Below are positions 1-8,826 of a DNA stretch of 64,000 nt, piece after piece. The stretch lies in NCBI RefSeq assembly GCF_019443965.1, contig NZ_CP040814.1:2046001-2110000 (forward strand), read 5' to 3'. Within the stretch, counting starts at the first letter, position 1, and each line of letters opens with the position of its first letter. This stretch comes from Salinibacterium sp. M195 (GTDB lineage Bacteria; Actinomycetota; Actinomycetes; Actinomycetales; Microbacteriaceae). The position numbers and the translations under genes are program-made. The notes under the pieces were generated by a model. It had not been told where the DNA came from and did no database searches. It saw nothing but the letters and a program-made list of their open reading frames with translations.

Positions 1-18
1 ACTCCGAGAGAGGACCCA

Positions 19-768
19 ATGAGCGGCACAGAGTGCATCCACGGCTTCCAGAATCAACTATGCGATTCCTGCTTCCCCAAGGCTGCCCCTGCCAAGCCAG
101 TAACGCGGGCCACAACATCGTCGCGTGCAAAGCGCGTTCCTGGCGCGCCACGCGCGTCGTCAAATAAATTGCCGGCTCTTGCCGATCAGCGGGTCTACCA
201 CATCACCCACATCAGCAATCTAGAGAACATTCTTCGCACCGGTCAACTGGTTGCTGCGTCGCAGATCGAAACTCCGATCTTAGACGTTAGCTCGACGCTT
301 ACTCGAGAGCTTCGGGGAACCGCGATCTTCAGCACGGGGGAGCCCGTTGATCGTTATGTGCCGTTCAGCCTCGTTCCCGAGTCGAACGTCTGGCGCGAGC
401 TTCGCGATGGTGCCAGCGAACCTCGGTGGTCCGATGCAGCTCGCAGCGCTTCCTCGACAGATTTCGTATTTTTGGTGACGACCATTCGAGCGTTGGGAAA
501 CGACGCCGTTCTCGCCGATGGTGATGCCGCTGCAGCGCTCACCCGGTTTGCCACAGACGAAGACGCGATGAAGCGGATGCTGGGCAATCTTCGTGCAGAT
601 GAACTCACCGATGACGCCGAAGTATTGATCCATGGATCGTTTGCGTTCGATGAAGTGCAACTCGTCGGCGTTGCAAGCGACCGAGCACGTGATCGTGTTA
701 AGCAGTTGCTTGATGCCGCATCGTTTTCGACCAAGGTCGCTGTCTATCCGCCCTGGTTTATCCAATAA
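19..768 (+). CDS. DarT-like (DUF4433) ADP-ribosyltransferase with N-terminal Cys/His motif
   Basis: The 249-residue protein resembles DarT, the family that ADP-ribosylates thymidine in single-stranded DNA. A YHITHISNLENIL segment (about residues 60-72) matches the NAD-binding opening of DarT. YVPFSLVP (113-120) matches its VPFYF region. AEVLIHG (200-206) carries the likely catalytic Glu (E201). R96 or R99 may be the family Arg. The first 20 residues hold C6, H8, C15 and C18, a possible zinc knuckle followed by a basic, Ala/Ser-rich linker. AGAGAGG precedes the ATG by six bases. No DarG macrodomain antitoxin lies downstream; only 18 bases of upstream sequence are visible, so one could lie outside the window. 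Family assignment is good; toxin activity is inference. Confidence 0.72.
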   Translation: MSGTECIHGFQNQLCDSCFPKAAPAKPVTRATTSSRAKRVPGAPRASSNKLPALADQRVYHITHISNLENILRTGQLVAASQIETPILDVSSTLTRELRGTAIFSTGEPVDRYVPFSLVPESNVWRELRDGASEPRWSDAARSASSTDFVFLVTTIRALGNDAVLADGDAAAALTRFATDEDAMKRMLGNLRADELTDDAEVLIHGSFAFDEVQLVGVASDRARDRVKQLLDAASFSTKVAVYPPWFIQ

Positions 769-777
769 ATTTCACGG

Positions 778-783
778 TACCGT
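778..783 (+). promoter_or_regulatory. -10 hexamer TACCGT of a probable leaderless promoter
   Basis: TACCGT ends six bases before the ATG of the acetyltransferase gene. No Shine-Dalgarno sequence lies in between, so transcription would start at or next to the start codon. Confidence 0.45.
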
Positions 784-789
784 TGGCAT

Positions 790-2109
790 ATGACCAACAA
801 CTTTTCGCTCCATCCCGTTGATGAAACATCGGCAAATGTGCTGAATGATCGTGGCTTGCGTTACGGGCTAGTTGATACGTCAGATCGTGAATCGTTTGCT
901 GAGTGGATTCAGGCGGATTCTCGCGGTTTTCACGGCGCCATCATGTCACAGGAGCAGGTCGATTCGACCATTGCGGGGGTCGCCTACCGGCGTACCGTCG
1001 GGGTGTGGGACGAGACCTTGGTCGAACCACAGATTCCCGTCGCCACGACGAGTTCCTGGACTGAACAGCTGACGGTGCCGGGTGGTCGCAGCATCGACGC
1101 CTGGGCTATCAGTTCTGTCACTGTTTCCCCCACGCATCGGCGTCGCGGCATCGCGCGGGCACTTCTTGAGGGCGAGCTGAAGTCAGCCGCCGCTATGGGA
1201 TTGCCCCTCGCCATGCTCACGGTCTCTGAGTCGACGATCTACGGACGATTCGGATTCGGACCAGCTGTGTTTGCTTCAGCGTTGACGATCGATGCCAAGC
1301 GTGCCACTTTCACCTCGAACCAGCGGCCCGGCAGATTGCAGCCCGTGTCCCCTTCTGACTTTCGCGATAAGGCTCCGGAACTCTTCGAACGCATCCGCAC
1401 ATCGACACCGGGACAGATTGAGATCTGGCCGCTGCGCTGGGAGCAAATAGCCGGAGTCGCTCCGGGCGATGAAGAGCACAATAAGAACACTCGGATCGTC
1501 AGATTTGACGATGAGGCTGGCGCGCCACGAGGGTTCGTCGTCTATCGCGTTACCGGTGGCAGCGCCGATTTCACCAAGCACAAGTTGACCGTGGACTACT
1601 TGCTCGCCGAAAGTTCCGACGCTTACGAGGCGCTGTGGCGTTTCGTTCTCGAGGTCGACCTTGTGCACGAGGTGAATTCAGATTTACGCTCGATCGACGA
1701 ACCATTGCTCTGGCATTTGACTGACCGGCGCGCCGTTACCGCTACTCCCACAGACCACTTATGGCTACGAATTCTCGACGTGCCTGCGGCGCTACAGGCT
1801 CGCCGTTACGAGGCACCGGCACGCATTTGTTTTGACATCTCAGATTCCTTGGGATTTGCGCACGGGACGTTTCTCTTAGAGGTCGATGAAGCTGGGGCTG
1901 CACACGCAACCCCGGTTGATGAAGTTCCCTCAGGCGCCGCAGCCGTCGCACTCACGATCAACGAACTTAGTTCTTTGTATCTTGGGGGAGTCGCCGTCGA
2001 CTCTCTCGTCGCTTCCGGCCGCGTCCGTGAGCTCACTCCTGGGGCAGCATTGGTGCTTGAGCGCACATTTCATTCACCAGTTGCGCCGTGGTTAAGCGTG
2101 TGGTTCTAG
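790..2109 (+). CDS. Eis-like GNAT N-acetyltransferase
   Basis: This 439-residue protein has the Eis architecture: an N-terminal GNAT domain, a second degenerate GNAT domain and a C-terminal SCP2-like domain. The acetyl-CoA loop is seen as V-x-P-x-HRRRGIA (about residues 112-122), followed by the IYGRFGFGPA strand typical of Eis. The protein ends in Phe, whose carboxylate acts as catalytic base in Eis enzymes. Known Eis proteins acetylate amine substrates such as aminoglycosides or peptides; the substrate here is unknown. The gene stands alone downstream of the DarT-like gene and has its own -10 element at the start codon. Confidence 0.85.
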   Translation: MTNNFSLHPVDETSANVLNDRGLRYGLVDTSDRESFAEWIQADSRGFHGAIMSQEQVDSTIAGVAYRRTVGVWDETLVEPQIPVATTSSWTEQLTVPGGRSIDAWAISSVTVSPTHRRRGIARALLEGELKSAAAMGLPLAMLTVSESTIYGRFGFGPAVFASALTIDAKRATFTSNQRPGRLQPVSPSDFRDKAPELFERIRTSTPGQIEIWPLRWEQIAGVAPGDEEHNKNTRIVRFDDEAGAPRGFVVYRVTGGSADFTKHKLTVDYLLAESSDAYEALWRFVLEVDLVHEVNSDLRSIDEPLLWHLTDRRAVTATPTDHLWLRILDVPAALQARRYEAPARICFDISDSLGFAHGTFLLEVDEAGAAHATPVDEVPSGAAAVALTINELSSLYLGGVAVDSLVASGRVRELTPGAALVLERTFHSPVAPWLSVWF

Positions 2110-2168
2110 GGCCATTGTTTCCGTTGCGGGCGAGACTGACGCTCAACTAACAGTGCGAGAATTGATCC

Positions 2169-3467
2169 ATGACAGCTGCCCTCGACCACATCCATGACCT
2201 CGCCAGTTTCGTTACGGCATCCCCGTCATCGTTTCATGCTGTAGCCGAAGCGGCCCGCCGCCTGCGCGAGGCCGGTTTCAGCGAGCTGCAGGAATCCGAG
2301 GACTGGAACGGCGCTCGAACCCGCAAAGCAGCAAAGTACTTCGTCATTCGTGATGGAGCGATCGCCGCCTGGATTCAGCCGACTAAGGCAACCGCGACAA
2401 CACCGTTCCGCATTCTCGGGGCCCACACGGATTCTCCGAGCTTCAAGCTAAAACCGCAACCAACCACGGGTAACGAAGGAATGCTTCAGGCTGGTGTCGA
2501 AGTATATGGCGGCCCACTACTGAATTCGTGGCTCGATCGCGAACTAGAACTAGCTGGGCGAATCATCTTCAGCGACGGAACCACCGAACTAGTGCGCACG
2601 GGTCCACTCCTTCGTTTCCCTCAGCTCGCGGTGCATCTTGACCGCAAGGTCAACGATGGGCTTACGCTCAAACGACAGGCGCATATGAACCCGGTTCTCG
2701 GGTTAGGGGAAACGGCAGATGCCGACCTTCTCGAACATCTCGCGGCTCTCTTGTCGTCCGAGTCTTCGAAGCGTAAGGCTGCAGACATTGACGGCTATGA
2801 CATCGTCCTTGCGGACACCGCCACGCCCGCAGTCTTTGGGCTCGAAGACAAATTATTTGCTTCCGGTCGGCTCGACAACCTCTCGTCGGTTCACGCCGGC
2901 TTGGTTGCACTAATCGGGCTCACCACCAGACTCGATCACGTTCCCGTTTTTGTTGCCTTCGACCACGAAGAAGTCGGCTCAGCGACACGCTCAGGCGCCG
3001 CAGGCCCATTCCTCGCGGATCTTCTTGTCCGGATCGGTCAAGGGCTTGGGGGCACAGATACCGACCGAATGCGCGCTGTAGCTGGATCCTGGTGCCTGTC
3101 ATCTGACGCCGGCCATGCTGCTCATCCGAACTACCCTGAACGCCACGACCCGGCGAATCGACCGCGCCTCGGCGGCGGCCCGCTGCTCAAGATCAACGCG
3201 AACCAACGCTACGCAACAGACGGTGTTGGTGCCGCCGAATGGGCACGCGCTTGCCGCCAAGCGGGGGTCGAATATCAAGAATTTGTTTCTCATAACGACA
3301 TGCCGTGCGGTTCAACGATCGGCCCGATCACGGCGACCCGACTCGGTATCCGCACGATTGATGTTGGCCTGCCACTGTTGTCGATGCACTCAGCACGCGA
3401 GATGTGTGGAGTCGCAGATCCGCTCGCGCTCACCAGCGCGATTGCTGCTTTCTATTCACCGGCTTAG
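2169..3467 (+). CDS. M18 family aminopeptidase
   Basis: The 432-residue product is a cytosolic M18 aspartyl/acidic aminopeptidase, a two-zinc exopeptidase. The first metal motif, GAHTDSP, is near residue 86. LNSWLDRELELAGR is characteristic of M18, and DHEEVGS near residue 270 supplies the catalytic Glu and metal-binding Glu. SMHSAREMCG near the C-terminus completes the site. Length fits the family. A GAGAAT hexamer ends six bases before the ATG, suggesting a leaderless message. The gene converges on the RNase H gene with 18 bases between stop codons and no clear terminator. Confidence 0.9.
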   Translation: MTAALDHIHDLASFVTASPSSFHAVAEAARRLREAGFSELQESEDWNGARTRKAAKYFVIRDGAIAAWIQPTKATATTPFRILGAHTDSPSFKLKPQPTTGNEGMLQAGVEVYGGPLLNSWLDRELELAGRIIFSDGTTELVRTGPLLRFPQLAVHLDRKVNDGLTLKRQAHMNPVLGLGETADADLLEHLAALLSSESSKRKAADIDGYDIVLADTATPAVFGLEDKLFASGRLDNLSSVHAGLVALIGLTTRLDHVPVFVAFDHEEVGSATRSGAAGPFLADLLVRIGQGLGGTDTDRMRAVAGSWCLSSDAGHAAHPNYPERHDPANRPRLGGGPLLKINANQRYATDGVGAAEWARACRQAGVEYQEFVSHNDMPCGSTIGPITATRLGIRTIDVGLPLLSMHSAREMCGVADPLALTSAIAAFYSPA

Positions 3468-3485
3468 GGACCAAGCGAAAAAGAA

Positions 3486-4034
3486 TCAGAACAGCGGCGC
3501 AATTCCTGGGGTTGCTGCGCCTGGCGCCTCGCCTAGCGCTGCGTTTGTGTCCGCTGCGTTAGTCCTTGGAGCACCAGGGTAGCCCGGTCCTTGAGGGCAA
3601 GCGACTCCGCGTTGAAAGGCTTCTGCAGCGCCGCGCGCCCGAACATCGGCTGCTTCGTTGAGGGGGTGGCCAACGTGCCCGCGTACCCACTCAAATCGAT
3701 AGCGTCGCCCGATAATTGCTTCGTCGATCTGTTTGAGCAAATCGATGTTCATAACAGGCTTACCATCGCCTTTGCGCCACCCCTTTTTCTTCCAGCCCGG
3801 CATCCATTTAGTCACAGAGTTGATCACGTATTGGCTGTCACAGAGAATCAGCAGATCTTCATCGATATGGGCCGTCGAGCGAAACAGCTGCAATACCGCC
3901 ATGAGCTCGCCTTGATTGTTGGTCGCGTGCTTCCAACCACCGGCGCCCCACGTGTTGTCGTCGACGTACCATGCCCATCCTGCGGGTCCAGGATTGCCCA
4001 GTGCAGACCCATCAGCAGCAGCAGTAATCGTCAT
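3486..4034 (-). CDS. rnhA: Ribonuclease HI
   Basis: RNase HI cleaves RNA in RNA-DNA hybrids such as R-loops and primer remnants. The acidic active-site residues are visible in order: AADGSALGNPG (D), NNQGELMAV (E), CDSQYV (D) and LNEAADVRAR (D). The substrate-binding basic stretch PGWKKKGWRKGDGKP is typical of bacterial RNase HI. I start at the ATG of MTITAA because AGAAAGG lies six bases upstream; the frame is open further but that part lacks similarity. The protein has 182 residues, about 30 more than E. coli RNase HI, because of a Pro/Ala-rich C-terminal tail of unknown role. Confidence 0.9.
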   Translation of the reverse strand: MTITAAADGSALGNPGPAGWAWYVDDNTWGAGGWKHATNNQGELMAVLQLFRSTAHIDEDLLILCDSQYVINSVTKWMPGWKKKGWRKGDGKPVMNIDLLKQIDEAIIGRRYRFEWVRGHVGHPLNEAADVRARGAAEAFQRGVACPQGPGYPGAPRTNAADTNAALGEAPGAATPGIAPLF

Positions 4035-4160
4035 AACAACCTTTCTTTTCTGAGTGTTGCGCGAGCTAAACACGCAGCACGTCGACTCTAGTAGCTGGGT
4101 ACTGTCACAGATTCTGGTTGTTGATGCCACGCGAGCCGTTTTCGGTTTTAGGGTAGGGAT

Positions 4161-4937
4161 GTGCCCGATCCCACATCCCTTTCTCCTCCCGCGCTAGAAG
4201 TTATTGGACTCACCAAGAGGTTTGGCGACAAACTTGCCGTGAATTCCGTAGATCTCGTGGTGCCCAGCGGTTCCTTCTTTGGTCTCGTGGGCCCGAACGG
4301 GGCCGGGAAGACCACGACACTATCGATGGCTACCGGACTCCTTCGTCCCGATTCCGGCACAGTGTCTGTGCATGGTCTTGACGTGTGGACCAACCTCGTC
4401 GAGTCGAAACGGCGTATTGGCGTGCTGAGCGACGGGGTGCGGCTGTTCGACCGACTCACCGGGCTGCAACTGGTGACCTACGCCGGGCTCTTGAGTGGCA
4501 TGGAACGTTCCGTCGTTGCCGAGCGGGCTGCTGACCTTCTCGACGTGTTCGATCTTGAATCTGTTAGCGGAACGCTTGTCGTCGACTATTCCGCGGGGAT
4601 GACCAAGAAGATCGCGCTCGCGTGCGCCCTCATCCACGCACCGCAAGTGCTTGTGCTCGACGAGCCTTTTGAGTCTGTCGATCCGGTTTCCGGCGCGAAC
4701 ATTCGGGACATCTTGCACGAGTTCGTCGAGTCTGGTGGCACTGTGATCGTTTCTAGCCATGCCATGGATCTCGTTCAACGTATGTGCGATCACGTTGCTG
4801 TGATCGCGGACGGCCGAGTACTCGCATCGGGAACCACCGACGAAGTGCGAGGCGATTCCACGCTCGAGGATCGGTTCGTTGAGCTTGTGGGCGGGCGCCG
4901 CCATGGAAAGGGCCCCGAGTGGTTGCGCATCTCGTAA
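4161..4937 (+). CDS. ABC transporter ATP-binding protein
   Basis: The 258-residue ATPase has Walker A GPNGAGKTT (about 44-52), a signature region in the form YSAGMTKK, Walker B VLVLDEP and a switch His in SSHAMD. The YSxGM form of the signature is common in ABC-2 type exporters. The GTG start follows a TAGGGT hexamer by six bases, with no Shine-Dalgarno sequence, so the transcript is probably leaderless. The 3' end overlaps the next gene by 19 bases, so the two belong to one operon. The partner permease is frameshifted, so whether the transporter works depends on that defect. Substrate unknown. Confidence 0.85.
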   Translation: MPDPTSLSPPALEVIGLTKRFGDKLAVNSVDLVVPSGSFFGLVGPNGAGKTTTLSMATGLLRPDSGTVSVHGLDVWTNLVESKRRIGVLSDGVRLFDRLTGLQLVTYAGLLSGMERSVVAERAADLLDVFDLESVSGTLVVDYSAGMTKKIALACALIHAPQVLVLDEPFESVDPVSGANIRDILHEFVESGGTVIVSSHAMDLVQRMCDHVAVIADGRVLASGTTDEVRGDSTLEDRFVELVGGRRHGKGPEWLRIS

Positions 4938-6491
4938 CGCTGCGATTTAGACTGCTGCTCAATGGACTAAGCAGAAGCCCGTGGCAAGCGGTCGCGGTCA
5001 TCCTCGGCACTGTCTATGCGCTCTTTCTCTTGCTTCTGGCGATCGTCGGACTCTTCAGCTTGAGCTTTGCGACCGATCAAGTCGGGCGCACGGTAAGCGT
5101 TCTCGGTGGCGCTGTGCTCGTTCTCGGCTGGACGCTACTGCCGCTACTGAGCTCCGGCATCGACGAAACCGTCGAGCCATCAAAACTTGCCACATTTCCC
5201 ATCCCGATCAATACCTTGGTGCTCGCCCTCGCCGTGAGTGGTCTCCTCGGCGTCCCCGGAATCATCACTACTCTCGTCACGTTCGCGACGGGTCTTCTCT
5301 GGTGGCAAACGCCACTGATCGCTGTCGTGGCTATCGTGTGCGGTGCAGTGGGGGCTGCGACGTGCATTGTGGGGTCTCGGATGCTCGCTGCGATGACAGT
5401 GCGGATCTCGAGCGGTCGACGTGCTCGCGAAGCCAAGACGGTATTGGTGCTCATCCCACTGATCTTGCTCGGCCCAGCGATTCTCGGCTTGTCCACTGTT
5501 TTTCGAGAAATGTCGGGCGTTTTTCCGACAATCGCTGCAATTGTCGCGTGGACTCCACTTGGCGCAATCTGGGCGGTGCCCGGCGACCTCGCGCTCGGAA
5601 ATTCGGGCCAAGCAGCGCTCCACGCTCTGATCGGTATCGCAACCCTGGCGATTTCAGTGCTCTTGTGGCGCTGGGCGCTTGATCGGGCACTTGAACGACC
5701 GGGCCATTCACGAGGAGGAAACGGCACCAAACGTGGCCTCGGCTGGTTCGCGATTTTTCCGGGGACCCCGAGCGGAGCAGTCGCCGCACGGGCCCTCACC
5801 TACTGGATTCGAGATCCGCGGTACACTCAGTCGCTCATCAGCGTTCCGCTCGTCCCTGCTCTGGTCTTTTTCTACAGCGGAGCTAGTGGCGACCTCACGG
5901 GGCTGCCTTTTTGTGGGCCCGATCGTGGCTGTGCTGTTGGGAATGTCGATTTATACGGACGTCTCCTTTGACAACACTGCCTTCAGCTTGCACCTACAAA
6001 CTGGAGTTAGCGGGAGAGCAGACCGGTGGGGGAGAGTCGTCGCGGTATCCGTTTTCGCTATTCCCGTAACGATCATTTTGACCGTGGCAAGCGTGTGGGT
6101 GAGCGCCAGTTGGGAGCGACTGCCTGGGTTACTCGGAATCTCAATAGGACTCTTACTAACGGGGCTCGCGTTGTCGTCACTCGTTTCCGGCCGATTCGCG
6201 TTCTCGGTGCCCGCCCCTGGGGACAATCCCTTCAAGTCACGCCCGGGAGGAGGCTTCACCCTGATGCTGTCGATGTTCGCGTCATGGACGGCGCTCGCGA
6301 TTCTCGGGCTGCCCGAGATGATCTTGGCGCTCCTCGGGTTCGCTATTGACCAACCCCTCTTGGGCTGGAGCGCACTCGTCGTTGGCATCGGACTTGGCGC
6401 TGGGCTGTTGATCGTCGGGGTACGTTGGGGCGGAAAAATCTTAGATGAACGCGGCACCGAGTTGCTCGTGCAACTGCAACGACAAAAATAG
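4919..6491 (+). pseudogene. ABC-2 type permease, interrupted by a +1 frameshift
   Basis: Two overlapping frames together encode one membrane protein of about 523 residues. The first frame starts at a GTG inside the ATPase gene and runs through several hydrophobic segments to ...DLTGLPF, then reads out of frame to a stop at 5971. The second frame continues the membrane protein as FVGPIVAVLLGMSIYTD and ends in a short charged tail. Removing one T from the T5 run at 5908-5912 restores a single frame. This may be a true inactivating mutation or a homopolymer sequencing error; the downstream half keeps normal protein-like sequence, which argues for a recent change or an error. Confidence 0.8.
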
Positions 6492-6540
6492 TCCTCACCG
6501 CAGTGTCGACGTGTGCCGCAAAGAGGCGTACGTTGACGTT

Positions 6541-6864
6541 ATGAGTGACGATCCCACTCGAATGAGGAACCAACCGGCGCTAACTACCGCCACCGGCTCT
6601 AGTTGGCTCGTTGTTGGCGCGCTTTTCGCGGCAATCACCATCGCGACGCTCGTCGCCTTATCTGCGTTGCCGCCGCTCGGCCTCGCCACCGCCACTATCG
6701 CGGTCATTGCCGTGCTCTATGGGGCGATGATCGTTGTGCGATTCGTCGTGGCCGCCCGCCGGCGACGATTGATCCTCATGGCCGCGTGCTTCATCGCTCT
6801 CGCCGGTGTCGGCCTCGCGTCTGTGATCGCCATTGCCGCAGTCAACTGGGCCCCGCTGTCCTGA
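6541..6864 (+). CDS. Small three-helix membrane protein, unknown function
   Basis: The 107-residue product has a polar N-terminus and three hydrophobic segments separated by short loops, one with Arg-rich RRRR. I recognise no family. The start ATG of MSDDPTRMRN is chosen because TACGTT ends six bases before it, a leaderless arrangement repeated across this window; a longer frame upstream is composed of unlikely residues. It lies 49 bases after the frameshifted permease and converges on a small acetyltransferase gene. Confidence 0.7.
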   Translation: MSDDPTRMRNQPALTTATGSSWLVVGALFAAITIATLVALSALPPLGLATATIAVIAVLYGAMIVVRFVVAARRRRLILMAACFIALAGVGLASVIAIAAVNWAPLS

Positions 6865-6865
6865 C

Positions 6866-7150
6866 CTAACGAGAAAGCAGCGTTGCGCGTTCGGGGTTTG
6901 CGTCGAACCACTCCGCTACGTACCAGCACATCGGCAGAACGCGTTTTTCGCTGTTGGACTCAACGTCATCCATCGCGAATCTAACGAGTTGTCCCGCATA
7001 GCCTTTGCCTCGATGCTCTGGTTGCGTATAGGTGTGGTTGAACGAGATTGACGCACCATTCGAGCGGTAGTCCGCGACAGCAACGAGGGCATCATCAACC
7101 GTCATCACGTAGCGGTTCGAGTCTTTCTCGTGCACAAATTGCGTAGTCAT
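6866..7150 (-). CDS. Small GNAT-like N-acetyltransferase (YjdJ type)
   Basis: This 94-residue protein matches the minimal GNAT-like family (Gcn5-related, YjdJ/Gtnat). PEHRGKGYAGQLVRFAMDD holds the acetyl-CoA pyrophosphate loop with RGKG. LPMCWYVAEWF near the end matches the family C-terminal signature. The start at MTTQFVHEK has a GAGG seven bases upstream on its own strand. It lies ten bases after the peroxidase gene and is probably co-transcribed with it. Substrates of such minimal enzymes are mostly unknown. Confidence 0.8.
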   Translation of the reverse strand: MTTQFVHEKDSNRYVMTVDDALVAVADYRSNGASISFNHTYTQPEHRGKGYAGQLVRFAMDDVESNSEKRVLPMCWYVAEWFDANPERATLLSR

Positions 7151-7160
7151 GACCTCAAGC

Positions 7161-7646
7161 CTAAGCCGGGAGGGCGGCTTCGATCGCCGTGACGATCGCC
7201 GGGTCATCCGGAACCGTTGTCGGCCGAAAACGCCGCACGTCATCGTTCGGCATGACCAAGAATTTTTCGAAGTTCCACATGACCCGACCTGCTTTGCCTA
7301 GATCGTCTGGAGTCTTCTTGAGTTCGGTGTACAGCGGGTGAGCAGACCGCCCATTGAGCTTGACCTTTTCGAACATGGGGAACGTGACGCCCCACGTCGT
7401 TGAGCAGTATTCCTGAATCGCCTCTTCAGAGCCGAGTTCCTGCAAAAACTGATTACTGGGAAAGCCGAGAACGGCAAACCCTCGTTCGCCGTAGATTTTC
7501 TGCAACTCCTCTAACTGCTCATACTGCGGAGATAGGCCACATCGGGAAGCTACGTTCACGATGAGAACTACCTTGTCGCTGTAGTCAGCAAGCGAAGTTG
7601 ATGTGCCGTCAATAGTGGTCAGAGGGATGTCGCGGAGTTCAGTCAC
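7161..7646 (-). CDS. Glutathione peroxidase family thiol peroxidase
   Basis: The 161-residue thioredoxin-fold enzyme reduces hydroperoxides; in bacteria without glutathione such proteins usually take electrons from thioredoxin. The active-site motif NVASRCGLSPQYEQL has Cys in place of selenocysteine. GFPSNQFLQEL contains the conserved Gln, and WNFEKFLV contains the conserved Trp-Asn. The GTG start is preceded at six bases by TAGCGT on the same strand, so the message is probably leaderless. The small GNAT gene follows closely. Confidence 0.92.
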   Translation of the reverse strand: MTELRDIPLTTIDGTSTSLADYSDKVVLIVNVASRCGLSPQYEQLEELQKIYGERGFAVLGFPSNQFLQELGSEEAIQEYCSTTWGVTFPMFEKVKLNGRSAHPLYTELKKTPDDLGKAGRVMWNFEKFLVMPNDDVRRFRPTTVPDDPAIVTAIEAALPA

Positions 7647-7652
7647 ACAACA

Positions 7653-7658
7653 ACGCTA
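7653..7658 (-). promoter_or_regulatory. -10 hexamer TAGCGT of the peroxidase gene
   Basis: Read on the minus strand, TAGCGT is followed by six bases and then the GTG start codon. The short distance leaves no room for a ribosome binding site. Confidence 0.45.
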
Positions 7659-7768
7659 CGCCCGCAGGCTGGGCACTCGCCTATGACCTCCCAGATGTTG
7701 CCAGCCGCGTTCGGTAAAGTGGAGTCTTCACCCGAAAAGTGCGTCCGTCGCCCGACGAAAGCGAGTCC

Positions 7769-8725
7769 ATGCCCGATAGCCCCCTCTCGTCGAGCGCCTA
7801 TGAGGTTCTTGGAGTTGAGGCATCGGCTAGCGAAGCTGAGCTGAAGAAAGCGTTTCGCCGCGCACTGCGCGCGACTCACCCCGATACCGGCGGAGATCCT
7901 GAGCGTTTTGCTGCGGTCCAGCACGCCTGGGACCGCGTCGGTACCCCTGAGAAACGCCGGGGCTACGATGCCGGGCATTCCGCGCGCTCCGACTCATCAC
8001 GAGCATCGGCTTCTTCCCGGTCATCAAGTTCCCCTTTCTCCTCACGTGGCGCTTCACACGCGCGCGAAGACTCACGACCACGCGCCCGAGCGCATGGTCA
8101 TCCTGGCGGCTGGCGGCGAGAACGCTTCTTAGAGGGAATGCGCGAGTGGGTTGGCCGCGGGGTCAACCTTGATGATCCGTATGACCCGGCGCTTGTCCGG
8201 AGTGCGCCACGAGAGATTCGTCGCACCCTGGCAGATGCGCTTGCCGAGGAAGCTACAGCGCGAACGGTGAGCACCTTGGGGATTGGTTTCACTGTGTGGC
8301 ACGATGTTGCAACCGGTTCGCCTGAACGCAAAATCGATCACGTGGTGCTGGGGCCCACCGGAGTGTTTGCGATGCTCTCAGAGGACTTCGGGGGACCGGT
8401 AAAGGTTCGCCGCGGAGAGCTTATTGGGCCTGACGTGCAGCCAGAGAAGCCGATGCATGAGCTGGCATCTCGGGCGAAGATCCTGAGCCGCCAGCTCAAG
8501 GTCGCATTCACTTGCTTCGTTATTGTTGTGCCCGACGACGCGCTTGCGGAACCGCAACGGTCGTTGGGTTCCGTTCGTGGGCAGCCTGCGCTCGTGGTGC
8601 GACAGAGTGTTCTTGCCCATCTTCTCCGCACTGGTCCAGAGTCCGCGAATGGTCGGCACATCGGCGGCAATGAGCTCTTCGATGTCCGCACGAGGCTCAG
8701 CAATGGAATCCGTTTCGTGGAGTAG
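7769..8725 (+). CDS. DnaJ-domain protein fused to a degenerate NERD domain
   Basis: The 318-residue protein opens with a J-domain (about residues 8-70) with helix II RRAL and the HPD tripeptide in ATHPDTGGD, which stimulates Hsp70 ATPase. A Ser/Arg-rich linker follows. The C-terminal half looks like a NERD (nuclease-related) domain: ERKIDHVVLGPTGVFAML matches its IDHvVvGPtGvf core. The usual catalytic Lys after this strand is missing (LSEDFGG here). The ATG start at MPDSPLSS is preferred because the extra upstream codons lack similarity. This may be a DnaK cofactor with a binding rather than cutting domain; this is inference. Confidence 0.78.
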   Translation: MPDSPLSSSAYEVLGVEASASEAELKKAFRRALRATHPDTGGDPERFAAVQHAWDRVGTPEKRRGYDAGHSARSDSSRASASSRSSSSPFSSRGASHAREDSRPRARAHGHPGGWRRERFLEGMREWVGRGVNLDDPYDPALVRSAPREIRRTLADALAEEATARTVSTLGIGFTVWHDVATGSPERKIDHVVLGPTGVFAMLSEDFGGPVKVRRGELIGPDVQPEKPMHELASRAKILSRQLKVAFTCFVIVVPDDALAEPQRSLGSVRGQPALVVRQSVLAHLLRTGPESANGRHIGGNELFDVRTRLSNGIRFVE

Positions 8726-8814
8726 TCGTTCCGACAACTGTTGTTCTTCAGCCGGTCGTTAAGCATTCATGTCTAGGCGAGTCCCCATGGCACTACCCGC
8801 CGTCTTAGGGGGCG

Positions 8815-8820
8815 TATGGT
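8815..8820 (+). promoter_or_regulatory. -10 hexamer TATGGT of the APC permease gene
   Basis: TATGGT ends six bases before the GTG start. No purine-rich ribosome binding site is present, consistent with leaderless initiation. Confidence 0.45.
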
Positions 8821-8826
8821 GATCAC

